Below are positions 32,909 through 43,933 of a stretch of 64,000 nt of DNA, in pieces. The DNA is from Parasponia andersonii (Eukaryota > Streptophyta > Magnoliopsida > Rosales > Cannabaceae), in contig JXTB01000003.1 in the NCBI GenBank assembly GCA_002914805.1, forward strand, positions 2,325,873-2,389,872, read 5' to 3'. Below the pieces are notes generated by a model. That model made no database searches. It was given only the letters and a program-made list of their open reading frames with translations, and was not told where the DNA came from. Positions within the stretch are counted from its first letter, which is position 1. Every line of letters begins with the position of its first letter. The position numbers and the translations under genes were made by a program.

Positions 32909-34762
32909 TCACAACTTTTGTTTCCTAACTAGTCTCTTAGCTACAGAGGCGCCAAAAGCAGTGGCATTCTTGAAATCAAACCAATTAACACCACTAGCAT
33001 CTTCATATAGGGACGACAAGGAATGAAGCAGAGAACAAACGAGTACTAAAGGCAGCGGACTGATCCTCCGACCTAACCCAGAATAGAGGTTGAGTTCCAA
33101 TGGCAATGTTCAAAACCCTCAGTGATAAGCATAAAGCAAGTGAAACATTTGGAACATCAAAGTGGAGTTGCAGCCTTCTATCTATGTCACCTACCATCCG
33201 ATAACGAAGGTTCGAAACCAACGCCAGTGAAAGCCCAGCAGCGAGTGCTTCCTTGCTCACAGTTGCAATTGAAAACATCTCCTGCTGGCTGTCGCTGATT
33301 ACTGCTTTTAGAGTGACTCCAATGGCGAACAATGCAACCGTTTTGCGAAAGGACTGAAGGTACTGGCGCAGCTGCCTATTATTATTATTATTAAGATTTT
33401 TATTACTTAAACTCTCCAAATTCCAAATAATTCAAATTCGAAACAATTTAATGAAATTAACTTTGAACTTAAGTTTTTAGGATAAAACTCTTAAAATTTT
33501 TTTACACTAGTTTTTGTTAGAAAAATAATATTTATATTAGTTTTTTTTTACTATTAAATCTTTATTCTTTTATTTATGACTTTTAGATTTTTAATATTTT
33601 TTTTTATTTTTTTTAATAATAATTTCTCTTTATTTCTAATTTTATCAATGTTGATTAATAACTTATCTCATTATAATTTTTTCATGTTTGATTTTATTTG
33701 GAATAAAATATTTTTAATATTAAAAGTGTTTAATGTTAAATAAAAAAATAATACTAAAGATTTAAAAATCATAAATAAGAAAATAAGGATTTAATAATAA
33801 AAAAAATTAATTTTTTTCTAATAAAACTAATATTAGAGGACTTCATAGAAGTTTTACTCTAATATTAGAATAGTTTAAGAGATTTTATTATAAAAAATTG
33901 AGATTAAAAATAATTTTATTAAATTGTTCTAAGTTCAAATAATTTTACCTAAAAAATTGAATTTAAGATTAATTTTATAAATTATTTTGAGACTATAGAA
34001 AAGACCTTGTTATTATAATTGATGTTATTGTTAGGGAGCTTTCGCGCCAAAGACCTTGCGCACAAAGCATTGCAAGTGGCGTTGGCGATTGCGTTGGTAA
34101 GCACCATCTCCTATTCTCGTTTGATACTCTCAGGGCGGTGCTACCTCTCGAATCCATCCAGACAAAGTAGCCAAGAGAAAAAAGGGCCTCGAGAGAGATC
34201 TTGTAGGGCAGTGAGGGTTCAGCCATTATCTTTGACGTGATGTCAGCGGACAAGTTGCGGTTTGGAAGAAGGCGAGCGAGGAGCCTGACGAATGAGGATT
34301 GTGCATTCAACCATAGGAATCTCGTTAACTTGGCAGAGCTCATTGCACCAGTCATGCACGCTTGTTGCAAATCTAGAGGCAAATCCTTTATCAAAGTCTT
34401 CCACTCTTTCAAAACAACGTTCATAGTCTCTCGATCGAACACCTCAGGAACTAAACTACGGCTTCGAAACAAACCTCCAGAATTATTAATAGATTCATGA
34501 CCATCGTCATTAATCTCGCTGCCGTCCCTTCTTTACTCGTCACTGTCGCCTTGTTCTTGCCCTCCAGCAGAGCCACTACTACTACCTCCTCCTCCTCCTC
34601 CATCCATGCCACTACCACCATGACCGGGAGACGAGACCATGTCCGTGATAATCTTGGAAAGGCATTTCTTGAACAAGTCGATTTCATGGCGTTGATCAAG
34701 AGTGCGTTCAAGTGTCAACAGCGCATGAGCAGCGTATTGTCTCCCTCGGCCTCCACCAAAAG
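32909..34762 (-). pseudogene. Broken gene resembling plastid RETICULATA-related (DUF3411) proteins
   Basis: Read on the minus strand, the first segment (34762 to about 34018) contains GGGRGRQYAAHALLTLE, a glycine/serine run (HGGSGMDGGGGGGSSSGSAG), then LPLDLQQACMTGAMSS and LTRFLWLNAQSSF, and SKIMAEPSLPYKISLEA. A single in-frame stop (34533-34535) interrupts it. After an AT-rich intron-like gap, 33419-33003 reads LRQYLQSFRKTVALFAIGVT, AAGLSLALVSNLRYRMVGDI and VSLALCLSLRVLN. A frame change leads to the end VAKRLVRKQKL (32909). The NLRYR block with surrounding membrane-like segments and the Gly-rich N-terminal part recall DUF3411 chloroplast-envelope proteins. This assignment is from memory and moderate. 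Element D splits its upstream exon. Confidence 0.5.
33420..34017 (-). other. AT-rich intron-like gap of the pseudogene
   Basis: Almost pure A/T text without coding signal separates the two conserved parts of the minus-strand pseudogene. It may hold old insertions. Confidence 0.5.
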
Positions 34763-35210
34763 TGATGTAGCCGCCCACATCCATGACCCAAAACTAAGGC
34801 CTAAAATTCCAAAACTCAATCTAATGAACATTTCATTGGTTGGTAGAATATTTTTATGTGTTAGGTATTATAGACTTATTTATTTGAAATGTGTTAGATT
34901 ATTTAGCTTGTTTATTTGAAGTATGTTAGGTGAACAATTTGTTTATTTGAAGTATATTAGGTGAACAATTTAAATATGTTTGGTTGATAGGTACTAGGTG
35001 TATGGTTGTAAGTTTCTTAAAATTATTTTATTGGATGGTTTAGATTAATCTTAAATTTGTATAAATTACCTTCATTGACAACAGTTGTAATCATCCAATC
35101 TTCAATCAAATCTTAGTTTTCTCTTCTAAATTTTCTTTGAGGATTTTGCTTATTTCTTTTCTCATTGTGAGAACGCAAGTTAGAGAGAAATCTAACGACT
35201 CGTTGCGTTA
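34763..35210 (+). repeat. Element D 5' LTR
   Basis: 448 bp, collinear with the 3' LTR at 39998-40413. It contains two or three copies of a GTTAGGTGAACAATTTGTTT-like unit (34868-34975), of which the 3' LTR has fewer. That explains the length difference. Confidence 0.92.
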
Positions 35211-35212
35211 AT

Positions 35213-35225
35213 TGGTACCAGAGCC
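35213..35225 (+). other. Element D primer-binding site
   Basis: TGGTACCAGAGCC lies two bases after the 5' LTR. It differs by one base from TGGTATCAGAGC, which pairs with initiator tRNA-Met in many plant LTR elements. Confidence 0.85.
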
Positions 35226-35947
35226 TACCTCTGTATCAGACAGAGCTTTCCTGTTACCGTCACCCTACACTATTTCCATCAAAAAAAGAAAAAGTCTCTT
35301 TATTTCATCATCACCTTCGTTATCTAATCCTTACCATCACCTTCTTACAATTATTATTTATTATACATATATATATAACCCTTCCATACACTATCTTTAT
35401 TTCCAAAAAAAAAAAAAAAAGGCGTATATCAAGATTTCCTCCTTGGAAAACTTGCTTCATTCCTTGAAGGTAATATATACATTTTTGTAAGCTTTATTTT
35501 TTTTTATTGTTTAGATTTTTGAGAGTTCTATTTTTTTTTTTTACTTTTAAGAATTTGTACTATTTTCTTTCCTATAAAAGCAAAAAAAAAAAAGTAAAAA
35601 GTAAAAAATAGTAATTCTATTTTTCTTTACTTTTAAAAGTTTGTACTATTTTCTTTCCTATAAAAGCAAAAAAAATGTAAAAAAAAAAAAATTCGGACGG
35701 AGAGTCTAGCCAACAAAATCCCACTGTGAAAGAGTCCGTAACAAAAGAGTCTGTAGGTACACTTGATAGAAGATTACAGAATCTAGAGACAATACTTACG
35801 AATTTGACTCAACACTTTCTTGGGGAACGAAACAACAATTATGAGCAATAAAGACGTGACGAAATTGATCCTCTTAGAAATTTTAGGTAGCGTCAAAATC
35901 AACTTTTCCATGATGAAGATTCTAGTGAAGATTATGAAGGATCAGCC
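35226..35947 (+). other. Element D leader with homopolymers and an 86-bp duplication
   Basis: T- and A-rich leader. The segment around TTGTACTATTTTCTTTCCTA occurs at 35555 and again at 35641, giving an 86-bp tandem repeat. The gag frame becomes recognisable in the last about 120 bp (RRDEIDPLRNFR). Confidence 0.7.
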
Positions 35948-36885
35948 ATGCCCAAAAATAATCAAGAACCTTGGCAAAATGACTACCGTATGAAGATCGA
36001 GATTCTGCAATTTAATGGTCTATTCGTGATTGAAGAATTCCTTGATTGGCTAGCTGAAGTGGAGAAGTTCTTTGAATATTGGGGTATACAAGAACACATG
36101 AAGGTCAAATTGGTGGCTAATCGACTCAAAAGAGACGCGTTAGTTTGGTGGGATCAATTACAAATGACACGTATTCGGCAAGGGAGAAACAAAGTTCACA
36201 CTTGGCGGCGAATGAAACAATTGACGAACGCGCACTTCCTACCTCCATATTACGAACAAGCACTTTTCAGTCGGTATCAATATTGCCGACAAGTATACTG
36301 GACAGTACAAGAATATGTAACTGAGTTTCACAAACTGGCTGCCCGAGTCGACATTCGCGAACCTGAAAGTCAAAAGATTTCAAGATTCATTGATGGACTT
36401 CGTACAAACATACAAGATGAGGTATTCAAACAATCTCATAATACTTTGTCTAGCGCAATTTAACTCGCTTTGAAAATTGAAACTCAACTCAACAAAAGGA
36501 CAAATCACAATCTAACAACTGCACAATCCTCTTCACCACCACAAAGATCTGATTTAAGCAAAGTGAAGGCCATGGCAAGACCACACGATAAAGCAATAAG
36601 ACCAACTCCTTCTCACAACCAACCAACTGCTTGATCGTAAAGAGAAGTAGCCAACAACAACACTAACAACCCTTATACAGTCCCAAGAGGAAATAAATGT
36701 TATCGTTGTGGACAAATAGGCCACTATTCAAATCAATGTCGTCAGAACAGACCCGTCAATCTAACCACACATGATGATGATGTCAAAAGAGACGAGATAT
36801 ATTTCGAGAATGAGGAGTACATAGATGAAGTTGAACCTGAGAAAGTCATTTATGGAGATGAAGATATTTCCTTGGTGATAAGATG
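35948..36885 (+). pseudogene. Element D gag with CCHC zinc knuckle
   Basis: The capsid domain reads MKIEILQFNGLFVIEEFLDW, VEKFFEYWGIQEHMKVKLVA and ALVWWDQLQ, the standard gypsy gag (retrotrans_gag) pattern. It is followed by WRRMKQLTNAHFLPPYYEQ and LFSRYQ. The knuckle CYRCGQIGHYSNQC (36698-36739) keeps all four ligands. Stops occur at 36462, about 36636 and 36885, in the frame shared with pol. Confidence 0.87.
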
Positions 36886-36886
36886 A

Positions 36887-38800
36887 TTGATGTATACACC
36901 AAAGAAAGAAGAGGCTATGCAACGACACAACATCTTCAAGACTCGTTGTACGGTTGAACAACGAGTGTGTGATCTTATCATTGATAGTGGGAGTAGCGAG
37001 AACATAGTATCAAAGACTATGGTGGACAAGTTAAAACTACCAACCCAACCACATACTGCGCCGTATCGCATTGGCTGGATTAAGGATGTCAATAAAACAA
37101 AGGTGACACAACAATGTCGAGTTCCTTTCTCCATTGGTAAATACAAAGATGAGGTATTATGTGATATTGTTGATATGGATGCTTGTCATATGTTGCTTGG
37201 TCGACTGTGGCAATTCGATTTAAATACTATACATAATGGCAAAACTAACACATACAGCTTCCACAAGGATGATATGAAGATTACTCTGGTTCCTCTGAAG
37301 CTACAAAATAACCAAACAACCCACACCAGGACCAACAATCTTTTTGTACCTAAAGATACATATACTCTTACTAATATTCCTGTACAAGTTCAAACATTAT
37401 TATCTGAATTTGAAGACATCGTTCCTGAGGAGTTACCCGCTGGCTTACCACCCCTACGAAATATTCAACACCAGATTGATCTTGTTCTTGGAACAAGTCT
37501 ACCAAGTCTACTGCACTACTGCATGAGTCCTAAGGAGTATGAGATCCTACAAATACAAGTCCAAGATCTCCTCAAGAAAGGGATGATTAGAGAAAGTATG
37601 AGCCCTATGGCTGTACCTGCACTCCTAACACCGAAGAAAGACGGAAGCTAGAAGATGTGCGTTGATAATCGAGCCATCAACAAGATTACGATACGATATC
37701 GATTTCCTATCCCATGATTGGATGACATGCTTGATAGATTGGGAGGATTAAAGCTCTTTTCCAAGATTGATTTATGGAGCGGATACCATCAGATTCGTAT
37801 TCATAATGGAGATGCATGGAAGACTGCATTCAAAACACATGAAGGACTATACGAGTGGTTAGTTATGCCGTTCGATCTATCCAATACCCCGAGTACTTTT
37901 ATGAGGTTAATGAATCAAATATTCCAACCCTTCATTGGAAGATTTTTCGTAGTTTATTTTGATGACATTTTAGTCTATAGTCAGAATGAGAAAGAACATC
38001 TACAACAATTGACCAAAGTTTTTAATACACTTCGTAAGAATCAGTTGTATATCAACCTGAAGAAATATAGCTTCACAACTGATAGCTTAGTCCTCTTGTG
38101 CTTTATTGTAAGTTCTAACGGAATCAAAGTCGATCAAGATAAAGTAAAGGCTATCCGGGAATGGCCAATACTAAAGACTATTACAGAAGTTCGGAGTTTT
38201 CATAGTCTTGTAATGTTCTATAGACGATTTGTGAGAAACTTCAGCATTATAGCCGCACTGCTCACCGATTGTTTGAAGCAAAATAAATTCCTTTGTACAG
38301 AAGAAGCAGAATAAAGTTTTGCTGTCTTGAAGGAAAAACTCACAATTGCACCCGTCCTTGCACTTCCTGACTTTGACAAAATTTTCGAAGTTGATTGTGA
38401 CGCTTCTGGCATAAGAGTTGGAGCTGTTTTATCCCAAAATATAAAACCAATAGCTTTCTTTAGTGAAAAGCTCAGCGAAGCCAGAAAGAAGTGGTCAACA
38501 TATGAACAAGAATTATATGCGATTATTCGTACATTACAATAATGGGAGCGGTATCTAGTGCAGAAGGAATTCATCCTCAATACGGATCATCAAGCTCTTA
38601 AGTCTCTCAACAACTCTTTCAAACCAAATCGAATGCATGCTCGATAGATTTCTTACATCCAGAAGTTCACTTTCTCTCTCAAGCATAAGTCAGAACAATT
38701 AAATAAGGTTGCTGATGTATTGAGTCGCCGAGTTATGTTACTAACTGCTGTTCAAAATAAAATAATCGGTTTTGATTATTTGAAAGACTTATACGCTGAT
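36887..38800 (+). pseudogene. Element D protease, reverse transcriptase and RNase H
   Basis: The protease site LIIDSGSSENIV (about 36973-37008) is intact. The reverse transcriptase shows [44 protein letters not shown] and an intact catalytic YFDDILVYS (about 37957-37983). RNase H reads [18 protein letters not shown] and [13 protein letters not shown], then LNTDHQALKSL and KVADVLSRR. Stops at 37649 (expected Trp), 37716 (expected Arg), 38312, 38540 and 38645 break translation. Most replace CGA, CAA/CAG or TGG codons. Confidence 0.9.
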
Positions 38801-39958
38801 GATGAAGATTTTAAGGAAGAATGGGAGAAATTCATTAATGGAGTTACAAATAAACATTAAATATATGATAGTTTTCTATTCTTTGAAAATCGTTTATGTA
38901 TTCCACGAGGATCTCTCAGAAAATACATCATTCAGGAACTACATGCAGGAGGGTTAGGAGGATATATGGGACGAGACAAAACTGTTTCATTAGTGGAAGC
39001 TCGATACTTTTGGCCACATCTTAAGCGTGATGTCGAAAAATTTATCAAGCGTTATTATATATGCCAGACTGCAAAGGGACAAGCTCAAAACACTGGGTTG
39101 TATATACCACTTCCTATTCCTGATATGCCATGGGAAGATTTGTCCATGGATTTTATCTTAGGACTACCGTGAACACAAAAATATTCGGATTCTATCTTTG
39201 TTGTGGTAGATCATTTTTCAAAAATGGCTCATTTTATTCCCTGTAAGAAAACTTCAGATGCTACCCATATTGCTCAATTATTCTTTCGAGAGATTGTTCG
39301 TCTGCATGGGTTACCAAGGACAATAGTCTCTGATCGCGACAGTAAATTCCTCAGTTATTTTTGGCGTACTTTGTAGAAGAGATTTGATACCACCTTGCAA
39401 TTTAGTAGCACTTGTCATCCTCAAACAAATGGACAACATTTTACGGTGTTTGATTAAAGAAAACCCAAGACAATGGGAGAATGTTCTACCGCAAGCTGAG
39501 TTTGCTTACAACGATGTGCCAAATCATTTCAGCGGTAAATCTCTATTTGAAATTATTTATATTCGTCCTCCGTTGCATACTCTCGATTTGGTTCCTTTAC
39601 CAAAACTTCTAGAGATAAGCATTATTGCCAATCATTTGATTAATAAGGTGATCAATATCCATGAAGAAGTGAAAAGAAATTTAGAAGAGTCCACTGCAAA
39701 ATACAAGGCTAATGCTGACAAGCACAGAAGATTCAAGACTTTCAAAGAAGGCGATTTTGTAATGGTTTATTTACGTAAAGAAAGACTTCCAACAGAAGAA
39801 TACAATAAACTTGAGCATAAGAAAATTGGCCCCTTTCGTATTATTTAAACGATTAATAATAATGCATATGTCATTAATCTACCAGATAGCTATATAATTT
39901 CTAAGACCTTCAATGTTCAAGACCTGTACGAGCATCATGGACTAGAAGTCATACCTTA
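38801..39958 (+). pseudogene. Element D integrase
   Basis: The HHCC-type N-terminus reads [17 protein letters not shown] and [10 protein letters not shown]. The catalytic core has [30 protein letters not shown] and [14 protein letters not shown]. After a frame change near 39375-39440, AEFAYNDVPNHFSGKSLFEI and the GPFRI segment of the C-terminal domain follow. The end reads FNVQDLYEHHGLEVIP and a stop. No chromodomain is visible. Confidence 0.87.
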
Positions 39959-39982
39959 AGTAACTCGAGGACAAGTTTTTTT

Positions 39983-39997
39983 CAAGAGGGGGAGAAT
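39983..39997 (+). other. Element D polypurine tract
   Basis: AAGAGGGGGAGAAT sits directly before the 3' LTR, the usual gypsy plus-strand primer. Confidence 0.85.
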
Positions 39998-40413
39998 TGA
40001 TGTACCATCCCACATCCATGACCCAAAGCTAAGGCTCAAAATTCCAAAACCCAACCTAATGAACATTCTATTGGTTGGTAGAATGCTTTTGTAGGTTAGG
40101 TATTGTAGACTTATTTATTTGAAGTGTGTTAGGTGAATAATTTCTTTATTTAAAGTATGTTAGATGAACAATTTAAGTATGTTTGGTTAGTAGGTACTAA
40201 GTGTATGGTTGTGAGTTTCTTAGAATTATTTTATTAGATGATTTAGATTAATCCTAAACTTGTATAAATTACCTTCATTGGCAAAAGTTATAATCATTCA
40301 ATCTTCAATTAAATCTTAGTTTTGTCTTCTAAATTCTGTTTGAGAATTTTGCTTATTTTTTTTGTCATTGTGAGAACGCAAATTAGAACGAAATCTAGCG
40401 ACCCGCTGCATCA
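39998..40413 (+). repeat. Element D 3' LTR
   Basis: 416 bp, begins TGATGTACC and ends TGCATCA, followed by TSD AAAAG at 40414-40418. Confidence 0.93.
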
Positions 40414-40418
40414 AAAAG

Positions 40419-40560
40419 ACGAAATGAGTCTCAACTTACTACAGCCATCTGATCGACGTGTCGTCTGAGGGGGGCAACTAACCTTAGTGGGGCAACTAAC
40501 CTTAGTATGTGGTTGGGTATTATAATGTTACTAGGCAATTTCAAACCAAACACAGCCATA
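40419..40560 (-). pseudogene. Upstream part of the RETICULATA-like pseudogene, right of element D
   Basis: After removal of element D and one AAAAG, the minus-strand frame continues upstream from FGGGRGRQ as SDGCSKLRLISS without a stop for about 60 bp. That shows where the exon was split. A 19-bp tandem repeat (GGGGCAACTAACCTTAGT) lies at about 40473-40508. The true start codon and further exons could not be identified. Confidence 0.45.
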
Positions 40561-41711
40561 TGCATTGTTTTAAAAACTAAACTCACTGCAAACCCGAAGC
40601 CACCTAAGCCAAGGAATACCCGGTACGTATATTCACCAGTGTATGTGTATTAGAGAGAGGGAGAGAGTAATATAAATATATATATATATAAGTGCAATTT
40701 TTTCGTAATTGGGAGGGGTAACAAAATTGAAAAAAGGAAACGAAAGAAAAAGGAAGGTACTACTTCTCTCTCTTTTTTTCCCTTATAGTTCTTTATATGT
40801 TAAATTATATGTATCTATATATATACTTATCCCATGGTTTAGTAACAATTATGGACAATTTTAAAAATTGGGATGGTTAACAAAATTGAAAAAAGAAAAT
40901 CTTCATGGCACTAGTTAATTTGTCCGAGTAAACTTTATCTTTGAATTCATTTAAAAAAAAAAAAAAACAGTTTATTTAATTATATTTAGGCACATTTATC
41001 ACCACATTCTATTTGCTATCCCACACCATCTAATTATAAGAAAACTTGGTTATAACAAAAGCAACAATTAATGCAGCCCATTCATTAGAAAGTTGTTAAT
41101 CCCGAGATTCCGGAGAAAAATAGATTTTGACACCAAATTTTATGGGAGATCGGATAGTGATATCTGAGAAAACAAAAACAATTATATTTTCTGTTATAAA
41201 TTTGTTGGATTAATATTATTATTAGTACTTTTATTCCAAATAATCCAAGTAATTTCTAGTCCCAACGGGCTGTTAAAGATTGCGGAAAGTTCCATCTGTA
41301 GCACAAAGTGGGCTGAATTGTTAATTTGCACGTGATTGGGCCCATTAAATCATATCTCATTGTATTTTCCACGTGAGAGCAGGGTGCAAATAAAAATGGT
41401 AAACTAAAATCAAGTTATAATATATGACAAGGTTCAACAGTTTCACTGATTGTCAAACTAATTGTATCATACATATTTAATTTGTGATAAGACTGCTTAA
41501 TAATTAGAAGTTGATTACTCATGTTGATGGGCAGGTAGTTTCCAAGAATCTCGCGGCATAATACACTAGTCACAATATTGTTTGATAACTAGTCAACATT
41601 TGCGGAGTCTACAAGAAAAAGGTCAAAAGAAAACTAAAAAGAAATCCTTCCTTTTCACTCGGAAAAGTACATTTGAGACTTAATTTACTTTCTCATCAAG
41701 TAATGTTAAGC
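40561..41711. other. Intergenic DNA with microsatellites
   Basis: A TA run occurs at 40674-40691 and GAGAG/CTCTC patches near 40650 and 40765. Nothing gene-like was seen before the TATA element at 41712. Confidence 0.5.
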
Positions 41712-41724
41712 TATATATATAAAT
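41712..41724 (+). promoter_or_regulatory. TATA box of the small-protein gene
   Basis: TATATATATAAAT lies about 145 bp upstream of the ATG at 41858. With transcription starting about 30 bp later, the 5' UTR would be about 100-110 nt, a normal plant arrangement. Confidence 0.55.
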
Positions 41725-41857
41725 AGAGGTAACCAATAGGCCATTTTTCATAGAACAAAAACCAAAGAAGCAGAGGCAGAGTAATTATACGAAAGAGTTG
41801 TGTGTGTGATCTCTTACACTAAAAAATACAGAGTCATATTAGTTTGACAAAGCAAGA

Positions 41858-42031
41858 ATGGCCTACAAAAATTATAGCTTTACTTCAATATTGAAATCAT
41901 TTGTATTGTACTTGTTTGAATCAGCTAATGAAAATGTGAAGAGTAAAGAAGATGAATCAGTGACTGCAGGGTCGGAAGCCGCCATGGTCGCCGCGGCAAA
42001 ATATTTCTCTTCAAAAATGCGTTTAATATAG
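41858..42031 (+). CDS. Putative 57-aa small protein, function unknown
   Basis: The frame starts in a good plant context (AAGAATGGC) and is intact to a TAG at 42029-42031. The protein begins MAYKNYSFTSILKSFVLYLF, a short hydrophobic stretch that could be a weak signal peptide or membrane anchor. It is followed by a charged part (KSKEDES) and an Ala-rich end, AAMVAAAKYFSSKM. I do not recognise the family with confidence. Support comes from the start context, an upstream TATA box, the absence of stops in an otherwise stop-rich region, and amphipathic protein-like composition. It lacks introns. It could still be a chance frame, or the last piece of a degraded gene. No partner gene lies nearby. 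Confidence 0.5.
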   Translation: MAYKNYSFTSILKSFVLYLFESANENVKSKEDESVTAGSEAAMVAAAKYFSSKMRLI

Positions 42032-43671
42032 TTGAGTTTGGGATTTTCTCGTAGCTGTACGTATACGTTGGTTTGTATGTACAAATTTATTGATGTAGTA
42101 CTTTATTGTGTACGTTGCTTGATTAAGTTCGTTGCAACATAAAAGAAAAGTCATTAACTGAAACTTTATTTAATTACACATTGAATATTACCTAGTTGTG
42201 TATTTTTTATGTTTTTCTACGTATGTAACATTTTCAGTTTCGAAATGTGTTGATCACTCATAGTAGTAATTTTTTCTTGAAGGGATTTTTGTAATAATGA
42301 AATGAGTTTTGCATGTATGATAGTTAGTACATGAAGATTAAAGGCCTTGAAATAAACGTGTGAACATTGGACTTTGCAAATTTAGAGTGAATTGAAGCAA
42401 CAACCATAGAAAGATTATGGCTTTGGTCCATGGTGGCCCATATCCAATAAGAATAAAAGAAAGGGGAAAAATAATGAAAGCAGAAGAAGCAAAGAAAACT
42501 AGTTAATGGTTAACACACTGCTTCTACGTACTTGGTTAAAATGTCGGTGACTCGGTGTTAGACTAGTTTCAAGCTTCATCTTAGGGCCAAAGTACCAATC
42601 AAGGAACACATACTAATGTAGACCAACTACTATACATTCACTACACCACTGTCCCTCGTAAGAGGTTCTACCTTAATAACATAACAATGTCCGGTAATCT
42701 TAGACTCAATTAGTATCGCTTAAGTGGGTTTCAGACTAATATCTATTAGACACATATAACATAATTAGACTTCTTGATGGAGCTCGATACTCTAAATACA
42801 ATGAAAAATAAAATGTGATTTGTTTAATTTTTTGTTGTTTTCTTTATGTCCCACTAATTAAATAATGTCACATCATCCTAAAATTACTCTCTGCTCAAGA
42901 TTTCTTCTACAAGTTTACAACAAAGACAAAAATATAAAGACGAGAGGAAAGGAAAATATTATGGGAAAATAAAGAAAAAAACTCTAATTTGAAGAAAAAT
43001 TATATTGCTTGCCATAAAATCTCAAGGCTATATCATTTTATTTTTTTTTTTTTCTATTTGGTAATTATTGTATTTTAGTGTTTGCATTAGCTATTGTCAT
43101 TATTGTGTCTATTTGATTTTCTATTGCATTTCTTTTTTGGATGTAACGGTTTGTTTTGTTATTTTCCTATTGATATAAGAATTGTTTTTTTTTCAAATAA
43201 AAAAATAATAATTCTTTTTTCTCTCCACTTTAATGTATTTTTCTAATACCTTTTGGACACTAGCCATTCTTGCGAAAATTGGCTAGGAAATTTGGAGGGC
43301 TTCAAAATTTAAGCTTAAATTCAAATCTTTGTTTGCAATGTCATGGCTGATATAACTCAATGAAACTCTCATTTGTAGAGTAGTGATGAGGTATGACTTA
43401 TTTCTTTGTTTACTAATGGAGTATATGGTATCGAAGTGAATAAGAGGTTACATGGCTCCCAAAAAAAACCATTAGCTAGCCCGATGCATTAAGCCCATTT
43501 GGTTGAGAGTCTAACTGTATATGTGATGAGTAGGATCAGAAGGCCATGACAAGGCCAGCCCATCTCCATATGCATTATATCACTCCAAGTTCTAAACTTT
43601 TCAAAAGGATTTTTTTTTTATTAAAAGAAGTTGGAGAAAATAGACATTATACAGTATTTTTCGAAAAAAAA
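42032..43671. other. Intergenic DNA, nothing recognised
   Basis: The first 200-300 bp may be the 3' UTR of the small gene. The rest is AT-rich without a protein-like frame. A mixed-composition patch at 42540-42790 could be an old repeat, but I cannot name it. Confidence 0.45.
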
Positions 43672-43933
43672 AAATTGGAAAAATATGGTGGTTAACGGTT
43701 TTCTAAGGTGAGGTACAGTTTTTATTAGAAAAATACCGTTTAAAAAAATATATTTATAAAAATACCATTTTTTGAAAATAGCAACTAGTAATTGGTAACT
43801 AGTTTCCAAAAACTGGTAACCAATAACTAAAGGTATTTATAACTAGTATATAAATGGCAACCAATAATCGAAGTCTGACTTCTGTATTTTTATAAATTTT
43901 TGGAGTTTTTATAGGTGAAAGTGTTAGAAATCC
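43672..43933 (+). repeat. Dispersed AT-rich repeat, copy 1 (partner at 63503)
   Basis: It shares an ordered set of words with 63503-63832: GTTAGAAAAATA-like start, AACTAGTAAT, ATAACCAATAA, GGTATTTATAA and GTGTTAGAAA(T/C)CC end. The centre is rich in self-complementary GGTAACTAGTTTCC / ACTGGTAACCAA words. It probably belongs to a small dispersed element family. Confidence 0.55.

Larger units (their letters stand above)
34763..40413 (+). mobile_element. Element D: Ty3/gypsy LTR retrotransposon, complete structure, TSD AAAAG
   Basis: The LTRs begin TGATGTA and end TGCATCA (3') or TGCGTTA (5', mutated). AAAAG lies at 34758-34762 and 40414-40418. Between them are a primer-binding site, a leader, gag with CCHC knuckle, protease, reverse transcriptase, RNase H and integrase, then a polypurine tract. 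Integrase after RNase H is the Ty3/gypsy order. Gag and pol share one frame to about 39370 but are interrupted by about ten stops, so the element is dead. The lineage is probably chromovirus-like, although I see no chromodomain after the integrase. Confidence 0.93.

Noticed and set aside
34019-34919. Plus-strand open frames opposite the RETICULATA-like pseudogene
   Set aside because: They are antisense shadows. The minus-strand reading has the ordered conserved blocks and the Gly-rich run, whereas the plus-strand products are low-complexity (Thr/Ser from the same run).
41872-42084. Minus-strand 70-codon frame at the small-protein gene
   Set aside because: It is antisense to the 57-codon plus-strand frame, which has the TATA box and start context. 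The minus frame has neither.
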